Source: a virus
Reading direction: 5' to 3' (one strand)
Virus record (IMG/VR): IMGVR_UViG_3300001683_000034
Location: 1-60,520 of that record
Length of the DNA: 60,520 nucleotides
A program made the translations under genes and the position numbers. Below, piece by piece: positions 9,301-17,102 of this stretch (its first letter is position 1; each line of letters opens with the position of its first letter). The notes below the pieces were generated by a model. It saw only the letters and a program-made list of their open reading frames with translations, made no database searches and had not been told where the DNA came from.

Positions 9301-10833
9301 CATGAAGTCGCTTATTATCTTTTTATCTGTAACAAGAAATATCATCTGAAAGGAACTAGAATTTAATCCCATATACTGACAATTTGGAAACTTACTTCCC
9401 ATGAGCGGCATATCTATCGTCTTAGAATTAAATGCCCCAGATATCTTTTCTAAGATTATTGGCGCCTGAGTATCTGTTCTATCATATCTATCAGATGTAG
9501 TATCAAACAAGATTGGCCCACTAGCGATATCAAAGTAATACAATCTTATATCATTATTACTAACTTTAGAGAACTCTTTTGAATCATGCCCTCCAGGGTT
9601 TACCCCTCTGACTGCTACCTTGTCTAGCTCAAGCTGGCCTATTACTTTCTTTGATGCCAGTGATACATACCTCTTGCCCCAATAGCATTCCCATGGATTT
9701 AGTGTAGGATGCCCTCCAATGTCTTTATATGTTACAGAGCCAAAAGGAAATGCTGGCGAACTAACTATACCAAAAGTGAACCGTCCTAATATGGCTCCCG
9801 GCATATCATGCATAGTCTGCAGGCTAGCGCTTTTAAAGCAAACTGGAACTGGAAATTTAGCTATGCCGTTATCTTGCCCACCAGAATGAAACTCTTTAAG
9901 ACTAAAATCATCACCCAGTAAAGCATCTAAAGTTTGTCCACGTCCAATAATATGATCTAACGCTGCTTCTAATCCTAAATCTAATTCAGCAGATCCTCTA
10001 TTTAGGATACCTTCGAGAACTGCGGTATCACCTATCCCCATCGATTTGACGAAGCCTTGAATCCGTTCTTCTGGTGTACCATTTATCTTACCAAACTCTT
10101 CGGCTGCAAAGCTTTTTGAAATTGTTTTTACGAGCTCTGGGTAAGTATACGCAGACACAAATGCAGTACATAGGGCAGAAGAGTATATAGAATTTATTGG
10201 CATAAACTTAAACATATTATATAGATTTATAAAGCTGGGATAATCTTCTTCTGTAGATGAGAACACCTCGAAATTGGGAAATATAATATCTATTGAGATG
10301 GTATGTTTTGAACTATGATTTGGGATAACCCCGACAGATTTTGACCTTACTGTTGGTACCGGTTGATTGAGCAAATGCTCTTGTATATTAATAGAGCTAG
10401 GAATTATTCTAGGAAAACCTGTACCATTATCTGTCTCTGGAATCTTATAGAATCCAATTTGAGAGACATCGTCGCTAGATGAAGTAATGTCATCAAGGAA
10501 TCCTTGGGTTTGCTGTCTAATCCCTTTTAATACCTTTTGTCCCTGCTCAGGCAAAGTGCTATCGCCGTCAGATGTGAGGTTTGATACATAATTTAATAGA
10601 ATTTCCGTATAAGCTCTCCTGCCATCGGCTACTACGGCATAGCCAGCAGCGGGATACTTATCGTCGAATTCTCCCTTATCAATTCTACGGTGAAGTCCAC
10701 CTATATAATCGCCCATACTCATCAGTCCAACAGCTCCTGCTTGCTGAAGTTTACCGGCATAGACGTGCTCCATGAATACCGACCTATCGATGTCCATATC
10801 GCTTAAGACTTGAGTTATTCCTACTACTGCCAT
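3307..10833 (-). CDS. giant baseplate hub protein with gp27/gpD-like domain
   Basis: The protein has 2508 residues. Around residues 1290-1520 there is a hub-type domain: FGEVVECSIS, then LRPGIHIMVKMGYGNN and FTGEISEVKAGSIVEIVAQG. This is the signature order of T4 gp27 / late-control gpD-like hub proteins, where a motif of the form GYG-x-N...F-x-G-x-I precedes a beta barrel. A conserved-looking segment FRDHHVVSTTHDLIANNI lies near residue 2050. The region MYGVVMAERVIQNFS (about 2205-2220) looks like the final barrel segment of the same family. Residues about 2260-2300 are strongly hydrophobic, followed by a Gly/Ala-rich tail. Known hub proteins are only a few hundred residues long, so the N-terminal 1200 residues and the C-terminal tail are additions. 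The start is coupled to the gene before it, with a weak Shine-Dalgarno. Confidence 0.72.
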   Translation of the reverse strand: MAVVGITQVLSDMDIDRSVFMEHVYAGKLQQAGAVGLMSMGDYIGGLHRRIDKGEFDDKYPAAGYAVVADGRRAYTEILLNYVSNLTSDGDSTLPEQGQKVLKGIRQQTQGFLDDITSSSDDVSQIGFYKIPETDNGTGFPRIIPSSINIQEHLLNQPVPTVRSKSVGVIPNHSSKHTISIDIIFPNFEVFSSTEEDYPSFINLYNMFKFMPINSIYSSALCTAFVSAYTYPELVKTISKSFAAEEFGKINGTPEERIQGFVKSMGIGDTAVLEGILNRGSAELDLGLEAALDHIIGRGQTLDALLGDDFSLKEFHSGGQDNGIAKFPVPVCFKSASLQTMHDMPGAILGRFTFGIVSSPAFPFGSVTYKDIGGHPTLNPWECYWGKRYVSLASKKVIGQLELDKVAVRGVNPGGHDSKEFSKVSNNDIRLYYFDIASGPILFDTTSDRYDRTDTQAPIILEKISGAFNSKTIDMPLMGSKFPNCQYMGLNSSSFQMIFLVTDKKIISDFMAMKARIVDAEKSQFLFNSFGIIENPLVNSFGISRVTPQSVTIESDPDSPDLYRLIINFIENYQDMGNEKLQLEKGVISLKSIEMIWDYLYDLYKIWAAAQPWSNSRTQYGPIDQNHVHKLEQLMRVVGLATDDDTLPTILNPGRGVHGVLYGPVFMGIVDQIVQIRENHRLSKPTGVLSHDFPAFVDYPVNRDAVQNDLLQIAKGAIRSDRQFEATWAGFFRSAATLLATPVGSQQLHSHFGSIFETENKHSTQKIFHSPELHRIFFGLASENPFTEVYKEKDGSYNQDNILGWGVDPTENRYYALKSGYTDVHIDIPLSAYAPAAPSIDNTVYGIRSKGHDLDIYQAKNLVDIFHKQGKIMPKDLWDSIGKCIFERIHTRAIEGDDFVGQGQMSRSFEILSSLASGKYRHLLIFDITTEPSGSEVSKLTRHYDSSSPRNIGNMSMHGARDDTQSSASALSARLDITRIQEIAKEVNSFNNSIINLYPDLYLPTYGELFNDPKAIKQINDSFTTSVGIVPNNSPVSTNIDRLMKIFAPKCGDRGVLPNRNPDGTDIKMADLLTMSIADISDAIAASPEHFIDPDIFYFRHRDKQGMAEEANVPSGAAEYLSGRTITLPLTSTRLYDFIIAKLEAAGKKDDNEILQLNGDRVRAALNEAMTGINAGMYSARNTTFEAMVENMRDAFQKGLGSELDDKTLENIYNAYKDGNALHIEFLTEKGTVIGGVQRTDVKTANDEESVWGYKVVNYGKAVEPMYYSSVSDLSIAMDDPEAIEAIHRQQIAHIPDHTESVLRSFPTIRLYFIEEDRDRAYHQDDFYGFGEVVECSISSHIYDNDICTMKLANFGGVLSTMAFSDHVSTRKIKKSPSSEDKTTESEDKTESSTNLVETNRVVDEEGEKFLRKIMLRPGIHIMVKMGYGNNIEHLKTVFTGEISEVKAGSIVEIVAQGFQSELQNDFGGFLEEDWISNLRHLIPFVSHPHTRSFLNVINYILLGDIASSKKLLRKGMSHLGEPIQFSPRKKGGPFSERTQSWDYGTTDNDISRTLGGEFDTVVGFQETMRGDTYSWLSESLERNYFGFSGFDLSTNIYNTSSNHASVNVANEWLVTNGPVIDGLREVTRYMPNFIVTVVPYKQDATLFIGDPAGVYQFRPPTEEESQYQVKYNFGSKYKQQEREFGKHAKYNMLFQQINNLSNAIKRRVGQYNRIKTIELLHIDELVETTGYKRIIAARTPGGEAIASEQSKSLTHWEDEDLERLVYNVYFNPWVKGDSGNKKNHIDEVHANLLGIFLNLSEKDIQDNYYNLAKLSQQVGEFYLNSESHPSAGSSPEDMYTFYEDPGGEIYKRGGGDTYYDKTRYHNLWSQRGMGYFQLKINGLDVNMLELAPNLIMSNKGDIAKFKLATRVTGVQDHNHTVNFRFLRGLGGGRERHNSTIRFEPFIYNIRSNPQQTWTEKFTGGASSPFSPSPRSLKHGVDLDAVFSPRYRAYNNNNYYELVRNFIIPYKQVLLLASEILDSEDPDEVESTIRELMTGDEDIRTTLPYNYKIFRDHHVVSTTHDLIANNIVATESDMWSAVRLLVPIDTVDETAGFGNWGFSNYGIEENGIDRSAGVFRIASNQGFGSWPHADSAGMNYRGMYPAPKDILETFTEINATTPNLAKRAMTFRIAQGLSKMYRGSLIMIGRNMKPYDAIHLADDVNNMYGVVMAERVIQNFSAVNGWTTTVVPCALSTENSSLGTYERSLMKKFWYTVGNGRAFGQAMNILTVVSVIVPMLGGIVMTAGVAANVVIRTMVGAFQATRALIPFAGGGRNAFSAIKAAGIAIGKGTGNKFLPGVLEAVRSTPAVLAAGAKATAASRVTALHSWTTVARGSGTATSVILGQRFSAGARAVFWQTMVLRIGGRGGGDIVDQFMSPMLSQTSVLSKGADDTFNAGTAYLPAKINLLRYNGAPFASGLENMYDALEHNDAWSDLSTELGYWFREWMAAPTEQGDPLLLLKRVGEI

Positions 10834-10834
10834 T

Positions 10835-13800
10835 TTAAAATACCGAATTCATTCTACTATCGAGATGTTGAGAAATTTCTGTACGAGACATTGTATCATT
10901 CAAGTCAGATCTAAATGAACCTTGAATATTAGGTATATAGCCGTTATGTAGAGCATGCTGATTAGTCATACCCCTGAAATCTGGAGGGCTGCCCATCTTG
11001 CCTGATACATTCAATGAGCTTCTCGCTCCCTGAGACCTAGCTACACGGGCTATACTGGTATTAGGCATAGCATCTGCATGAAAAGTAGGATCATGTGGGG
11101 TAGACATCATTGGAGGTGGAGGCATCGCGTTAGCCGCACTATAGCCAGTAGCAGGCACATTACCTGGAGAGAACCTGTTCATAGCAGATCTGATCGCTTC
11201 GACTCCCGCCAATCCTCCAACTATGGCTGCAGCAGGCTTAAAGTATTTAGTTTGACTGATTTTGGCAAAGAACTCGCCGCTGATTAAAGCATTCCTATAG
11301 CTGCTATTAGGGACATGGGGGCTACTAACTCCACGAGTGTTGGCCATTGATCCAGCACGTTGGTCCTGTACATCAAGTAGCTTTCTACGTTGATTATCTT
11401 CTTGGAGCGAAAGCATGACATCCTGTATGCTACTACGTATAATCTGGTCTGAATCTCCCCCGCCAATAGCTTGGATGTCGGCCATAGCTACAGCACCAGG
11501 AGCTTCTGCGCCCATTATCCTATCCGTCATAAAACCCTGTCGTACTATACCCATATCTCTGAGTACTGACTCAAAGGGCATTCCAAGCGCCGTACTTTTA
11601 CCTTGACCAAAACCTACTTTTAGCTCTTCACTCATCATCTCTACGAATATCATTCTTTTTGCTAAAAGTTTTGCTTGCTGCTCAGCGTGATCTTTCGTGC
11701 CACCGGCTAGCTGATGTAGGATGCTTAAAGTTTGGGGCTCAGTTTCGCTAAGAGCCCTGAGTGTATTCTTGTCATCATTAATCATTTGTGCTGCTCTTAG
11801 TAGATTACTTGCAACATCATCTACTAGTTGACGAGATTTAGCTGTACCATCGCCAACTATTCCAAATAGCTGATCTGAAAACAGAGAACTTTCTGCAGCC
11901 ATACTCGCTCTTGCTTCCACCCCGGCTGCCTTTAAGCTATCTAGAATAACATCAGCTGGAGTCGCAATGCCGCCGTGTGCGACCTTCTTGAGATGCATAT
12001 ATTTTATTAGGTTCCTTGCATCTGTATAATGATATGTGGCAGAACGTCCGCCCCTAGATCCCGGAGACCCGCCCATGATTCCTGCAGCTTTGTCCAAGAA
12101 TCCTGATACTCTCTCAGCATTCGTATCGCCTAGTCTTGATATCAGGTTTTCTCTGAGTATACTCTTGCCCTCGCCACTAGCCTGTACGTCTAAGATCTGT
12201 CCAATCATATGATCTACATAAGACCTGCCTCTGAAATGGGCTTCTATAATAGGAGTAGAGTGTTTAGGCCCGACTATATCTATGAGGGATCTAAACGTTT
12301 CTCCCTTAACAGTACGGTCACGAAATTGATTTGTATCCTCCAGGTCTGATATTAATGAAGTAACGTCACCTATATCGTTGAATGTACCCTTTATCCTCTT
12401 TGCTACTTCTTCTGGCGAAGATTTTAATTTATTGAGAATACCTTCCATCATCTCTACTTGACCAGAGTGTATCCCCTCCATGGTCGAATCAGTCATGCTC
12501 TTTAATCTGAAGATAGATACACTGTCTTTGTCGAGGTCCCCTTCCATGCCATACTGAATCATTGCAGTATTCAAGAAAGCGACTCCGCTAAAGTTAAATC
12601 CTTCAGTTATAGACTTACTAGCAAGCTGAGTATCTTTTAGCAGCTTTACCTTGAGCGCAAGCATCTGGCGACCACCAGCAGCCGGCTCTCTCACAGCCGT
12701 TACATACAGCTTATTGTTTCTTGCCTGAGCAATCATTTTGTCTATATTGGAATATTTATCACCAAAAGCCATAGACCTTAAGGCTTCTTCGGTCACACCA
12801 ACTTCAAATTTGCCTACTTGCGCATGAGTTTGAAGTCTTAGCCTACCTCCTAATTTTAATCCTTTAGGATCTACAGTAGATGAGTAGAAGAGGCCTTGTT
12901 TAGATAGGGTGTTCCCGGCCATCACGCCATATAACTTGTCTAACCTCCCCTCTATCTTAGCAGTATCTGTAACAAGACGTTCGCCTTCTGCACTCTTTAG
13001 TCTTTCAACATCTTGCAATATATCTAGATACATTGACTGTGCTTCTTTGCCGGCGACCCTTCCTTCCTTCATGTTAGCAATAGCATCTATATGCAGCTTA
13101 TCGAAGTTACGATTCCCACCGGGAACTCTTAAGAAACCTGCTTCTTTTGTAAAGCCCATAGCCTTCGCAGAAGGAATAATCATTGGACCATGCTTACCCT
13201 TTACGAGTATGGCTTGATCGGATATTTTAACTACCCCTGTCTTGGGATCTCTTCTCCCAAGAATTGTGTCACCTATTGCTTCGAGAGATGCCTTACCATC
13301 TACGCTATGTTGTTTCTGTGAGAGTAGCTGTTCAATTGAGGTTTTCGCTTCTTTGAATTTTCCTACAGATAAAGTAGAATCTCGGCCAACTTCAATTCCT
13401 TTTGCTGCTCTTTTTAATACAGCTAATTTGCCTATTTTCTCATCGACAAGGGCCTTCTCTATTTTTGAGAACCCTGCAGCATCTTTTTTGAAATAATCAC
13501 GTTGCTGATACATAAGGCTAAGATCATGGTTCTTCTTGAATATACCAGGATGACTGTCGATAAGACTGTCAGCTAGATCTCTCTTCATGTCTAATATTCT
13601 GCGAACACCAAATTCTTTACCGCTGACATCTTTTCTTCCTCTGGCGAAATCTATTGATTCGCCCAACATAGAAATATCTCTTAGTTTTATATTAACCGCA
13701 TCACGACCAAGTTTGACGAGAGGTTCTTCTCCTCTGATGGCTAACTCAGCTGCTATGCTTTTGATCATCCATTGTTGATCACCAACAAGTGCTGGGAGCC

Positions 13801-16800
13801 CTGCAGCTGTTCTTCTTCCTACACCAAGGCGCCTCATAATCTCAGATGTTGATCCTCCTGAGTCTCTGGCGGCCGCTTCTATCGCTACCTGCTCTTGCTT
13901 AGTGGCAGCCTGGTATCCTGGAAGTTCAGCAAGTACTTTAGATAAACTGACTTTAGTAAAAGACTCATCGAGAAGTGCTTGTAGGCCTACTGTCTCTTTT
14001 GCTACAGATTTAAGGCGTGCCATAAAGTCTACATCTGACACGCGTTCAAATGCATCACCAAGACCAGCAAATTGAACAATAGACCTATCACCCACTTTTG
14101 CTATTGTAGCTTCACCACCCATCGCAGACGTAAGTTTTTGTACATTAGATCTGGACAGATCTCCGCCGGCTTCTTCACTAATTAACTGGCCGAGATTCCT
14201 AAGAAGAGTAACATTGAAACCGAATGACTGGCGTCCTTCCTTACCTGCCTCTAACACTCCTCTCGATCGTTCAAGACCGAGATCACCTAATACAAGTTCT
14301 AAGCCGCTACGGCTAGGATCGATCTTGGCTAAACCAAATATACGTTCCTTTGCACCTTTGCTTATTACTTGTCCGACACTTACTCTTTGGGAATCTAGTA
14401 TATACCCTCGATCAACCATGACACGAGCAGGATCTTTTCCGGCGATTCTTTCCGCCATCGTCAGTTCTAATTCCCCAGATCTTGCTATAAGTCTTACGCC
14501 TGTGATAAACGTTTTGCTAGGATCTAATCCACGCTTCTTGGCAATGTTAAGCATGTCATGTGTATGTCGTAAATCTTGCTTAAGGACTTCATCTGCATGT
14601 TTCGCAGATTCACCTAATATTACATGCCCTGTTACCGGTTCTACGTTAAATGCGGCTTCGGCATATGCAGCAGTCCTGCGTCTCTTTAGTCCCTCTTGAG
14701 CATAATGCTCTTTAAAGACTTCTAGCTGAATTTCCTGTCCTGGCTTAAATGTGATTCGTCTACTGCCGCGTTCCAGCATATCTTGGTGCGCTAGAATTGC
14801 ATTATGCAGATCGCTTCTAAGGAAGCCTTGAAAGTTTAATTGCCCAGCAGTAGTGCCGGTTCTAGCAGCGTCTAAGGACCTCAGATTTATTTTATGAGTA
14901 AGTGTGTGTCTAGATAATCCAGACAATGGATCAACATCCATTTGTCTGACAAGATCGCCAGACATGACTACGCCAGAATCTCCAAAGATAAGCCTATTTA
15001 GCTCTTTGTCAAGAAATTGTAGTCCTACAGTTTTTCTACCAAATGCGACATTAGTGTCTTTAAATGCCTTTCTTCCTGGGTCTAGACTAGAGACCTCCTG
15101 TCTTAATGCAGTATTCGCTGCTCCGCTATAACCCATAATCCTTGCTACGGTGGTAGGTAGGTCATCTACTGACCTTATCTGTACGGCGTCTCTGGATAGC
15201 TGAAATTGTTGACCTTTTATAAAGGGTGTTTGCCCCGGCAAAATTGATAAGTCTTTAACGCTCCCTATAGTCGCTTTCAGGTATACTCTCTGTTTTGCTC
15301 TATCCTTGTCTAAAATATTTGGTCGGAAAACTGATTCCCCACTTTGGGGACCCCAGGCAAAGTGGAGATTCTTAAACTTTTTAGCGAATATACTGTTAGG
15401 CTCTTCCAACTCCAGTCTCTCAAGATGCTTCATGACAGCATTTTGGCTCTCTACCATCTCTTTACGAAGCCGGTCTGCACCGAATACTTGGCCGCGGTTC
15501 CTTTCATCAAAACCCGTGTGCCATGCTTTTCTCGCATTATATTCATCTAATAACTTATTATATAATGTGCTATTCGCATCTACTTCCATCAATAGTTGCT
15601 GAGAAGATCCTAGAAGATGCCTACCTAATTTAGGCCTGCCGGCATAATTAACTGGATCAGCTAAACCAGAAGTATTTTTAACTCTTTCTTCCCACATTAA
15701 CGATTCATCGAATAACGAATCTTGAGCACCCAATACATTATTAATAGTCTCCCTAAGCTTGCCTTGACTAATATCGTGATGGTTCTCTAATGATTTGAGT
15801 ACCTCTCTGTATATAACTCGAGAAGCCGTCTCTGGCTCTGATAGTTTGCCTGTATCTCTTCCTATCTTACCTATAAGAGATGGGACACTGTATGCACTGC
15901 CGCCCTTAAACATATATTCAGCAGCATATTCTCCTCCTGTTGCTGCGGCAGATGGATTTATAGCAGTTGAGAATAGGGGAATAGAGACATTCTCTCTGCC
16001 TATCGATCCACCTGTAGCGATTAATTCATTACCTCTGAAAAATAGATTGGCCTTAGACTCTTCTATCCTTTTAAGGAGTGGCTCTAACCCGCCTGTAGCA
16101 AACCCCCTATTCTTTAAGAAATCTGTTGCAGATGCAGCTGTTGGGAGTTGCTCTGATCTAACCCTCAGTGTAGCACCTGTGTACATCCCTATGTGTGTAG
16201 GCCTAGACTCTATCTTCTCGACTAGCTTAAGTTCACGAGCAGTCAATTCTGTGGGCCTAAGAGAATTCTTCCATCCCTCTATCACTCCAAGATCAGATTT
16301 AGTACTTATCGCACGGCCGCCGCCTTTGCTACCGCCGAATACAATGTCCTCAAATGTTTCAGCCCCTGATGCAAATACTCTTGTCCTTGCAGATAGCTTC
16401 TCCTCATATTCACGTAAGGCAGGATTGAATGAGCTGCCCTTGAATACGGTCCTCTCAAATTTTTTCGCTCGAGATATCCAAGCTTCCTCAGTCACGTTGT
16501 TGCCTAGCAGATCTTTATGTTTATGGTATATATTCGCTTCGATTAATTGCCGTAACGCCAGTCTTGTATCTACTGGCCTAGCTTGTCCTTTTCTGCTGCC
16601 ACTTGTGTACTCACCTGGGTGTAACGTTTTACTTAGTCGCTTTTTCCAATAGTCACCCAAGTTTTCCGGCATTAGCTCTTCTAGATGAACTGTTCTACCG
16701 ACCTGTCCGGAAATTGGGCGCAATGGGGATGCGCCTTTGAATGGTTCCGCTAGTTGTAGCTTAAAATCGCTGCGACTTCCACTCTCAAGAGCGAGCTCCA

Positions 16801-17101
16801 CCCCTAGCACACTTCGCGCCTGCTTGGCCAGTTCACCACCGTATCTGTCCCTTCGCTTCGGTACGATCCGCTCACGGTGGAATTTTCTGGTGAGGAGGGC
16901 GTCCCTCTCAAGGGCTCGTATAGGTCGATACATCTTCTCTTGAACAAGACTTTTTCGCGCTGTCCTGTCAGCCTTACTTTTCTCCACTGCTTGGTCAAGT
17001 CGACTTTTGTGGCCTAAAAAGTCAGCTAGTTTAGATCTTCCACCCGTCTCCTTAAGTAACCTACGTAACTGATCAGAAACATTTTCATCTGGTCTTGCCA
17101 T
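10835..17101 (-). CDS. giant virion protein with DPBB RNA-polymerase-like DxDxD signature
   Basis: The protein has 2088 residues and starts at an ATG with GAGGAG upstream. Near the middle it has R-E-P-A at about residue 1471, a strand-rich 50-residue stretch, then MEGDLDKDSVSIF with D1522, D1524 and D1526. The order R-x-P, about 40-55 residues, then D-x-D-x-D followed by hydrophobic strands is that of the second double-psi beta-barrel of cellular RNAP beta-prime (DFDGD), QDE-1-like polymerases and the large crAss-like phage virion RNAPs. The last glycine of the cellular motif is lysine here. I could not place the first barrel with its catalytic lysines. A candidate is around ILVKGKHGPMIIP. 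The C-terminus has a hydrophobic segment (about 1950-1970) and a disordered, proline-rich tail. By context it is a virion protein. An RNAP role is an inference from the motif. Confidence 0.55.
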   Translation of the reverse strand: MARPDENVSDQLRRLLKETGGRSKLADFLGHKSRLDQAVEKSKADRTARKSLVQEKMYRPIRALERDALLTRKFHRERIVPKRRDRYGGELAKQARSVLGVELALESGSRSDFKLQLAEPFKGASPLRPISGQVGRTVHLEELMPENLGDYWKKRLSKTLHPGEYTSGSRKGQARPVDTRLALRQLIEANIYHKHKDLLGNNVTEEAWISRAKKFERTVFKGSSFNPALREYEEKLSARTRVFASGAETFEDIVFGGSKGGGRAISTKSDLGVIEGWKNSLRPTELTARELKLVEKIESRPTHIGMYTGATLRVRSEQLPTAASATDFLKNRGFATGGLEPLLKRIEESKANLFFRGNELIATGGSIGRENVSIPLFSTAINPSAAATGGEYAAEYMFKGGSAYSVPSLIGKIGRDTGKLSEPETASRVIYREVLKSLENHHDISQGKLRETINNVLGAQDSLFDESLMWEERVKNTSGLADPVNYAGRPKLGRHLLGSSQQLLMEVDANSTLYNKLLDEYNARKAWHTGFDERNRGQVFGADRLRKEMVESQNAVMKHLERLELEEPNSIFAKKFKNLHFAWGPQSGESVFRPNILDKDRAKQRVYLKATIGSVKDLSILPGQTPFIKGQQFQLSRDAVQIRSVDDLPTTVARIMGYSGAANTALRQEVSSLDPGRKAFKDTNVAFGRKTVGLQFLDKELNRLIFGDSGVVMSGDLVRQMDVDPLSGLSRHTLTHKINLRSLDAARTGTTAGQLNFQGFLRSDLHNAILAHQDMLERGSRRITFKPGQEIQLEVFKEHYAQEGLKRRRTAAYAEAAFNVEPVTGHVILGESAKHADEVLKQDLRHTHDMLNIAKKRGLDPSKTFITGVRLIARSGELELTMAERIAGKDPARVMVDRGYILDSQRVSVGQVISKGAKERIFGLAKIDPSRSGLELVLGDLGLERSRGVLEAGKEGRQSFGFNVTLLRNLGQLISEEAGGDLSRSNVQKLTSAMGGEATIAKVGDRSIVQFAGLGDAFERVSDVDFMARLKSVAKETVGLQALLDESFTKVSLSKVLAELPGYQAATKQEQVAIEAAARDSGGSTSEIMRRLGVGRRTAAGLPALVGDQQWMIKSIAAELAIRGEEPLVKLGRDAVNIKLRDISMLGESIDFARGRKDVSGKEFGVRRILDMKRDLADSLIDSHPGIFKKNHDLSLMYQQRDYFKKDAAGFSKIEKALVDEKIGKLAVLKRAAKGIEVGRDSTLSVGKFKEAKTSIEQLLSQKQHSVDGKASLEAIGDTILGRRDPKTGVVKISDQAILVKGKHGPMIIPSAKAMGFTKEAGFLRVPGGNRNFDKLHIDAIANMKEGRVAGKEAQSMYLDILQDVERLKSAEGERLVTDTAKIEGRLDKLYGVMAGNTLSKQGLFYSSTVDPKGLKLGGRLRLQTHAQVGKFEVGVTEEALRSMAFGDKYSNIDKMIAQARNNKLYVTAVREPAAGGRQMLALKVKLLKDTQLASKSITEGFNFSGVAFLNTAMIQYGMEGDLDKDSVSIFRLKSMTDSTMEGIHSGQVEMMEGILNKLKSSPEEVAKRIKGTFNDIGDVTSLISDLEDTNQFRDRTVKGETFRSLIDIVGPKHSTPIIEAHFRGRSYVDHMIGQILDVQASGEGKSILRENLISRLGDTNAERVSGFLDKAAGIMGGSPGSRGGRSATYHYTDARNLIKYMHLKKVAHGGIATPADVILDSLKAAGVEARASMAAESSLFSDQLFGIVGDGTAKSRQLVDDVASNLLRAAQMINDDKNTLRALSETEPQTLSILHQLAGGTKDHAEQQAKLLAKRMIFVEMMSEELKVGFGQGKSTALGMPFESVLRDMGIVRQGFMTDRIMGAEAPGAVAMADIQAIGGGDSDQIIRSSIQDVMLSLQEDNQRRKLLDVQDQRAGSMANTRGVSSPHVPNSSYRNALISGEFFAKISQTKYFKPAAAIVGGLAGVEAIRSAMNRFSPGNVPATGYSAANAMPPPPMMSTPHDPTFHADAMPNTSIARVARSQGARSSLNVSGKMGSPPDFRGMTNQHALHNGYIPNIQGSFRSDLNDTMSRTEISQHLDSRMNSVF

Positions 17102-17102
17102 T

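Noticed and set aside
15795-16652. A 285-codon plus-strand frame opposite the 2088-aa gene
   Set aside because: It is Ser/Leu/Pro-rich, lacks a ribosome site and lies wholly opposite a well-supported gene.
10835-17101. Assigning the 2088-aa protein as tape measure because of its size
   Set aside because: The gene directly after the chaperone-like genes is the 1555-aa one. The 2088-aa protein has an enzyme-like DxDxD region not expected in a tape measure.
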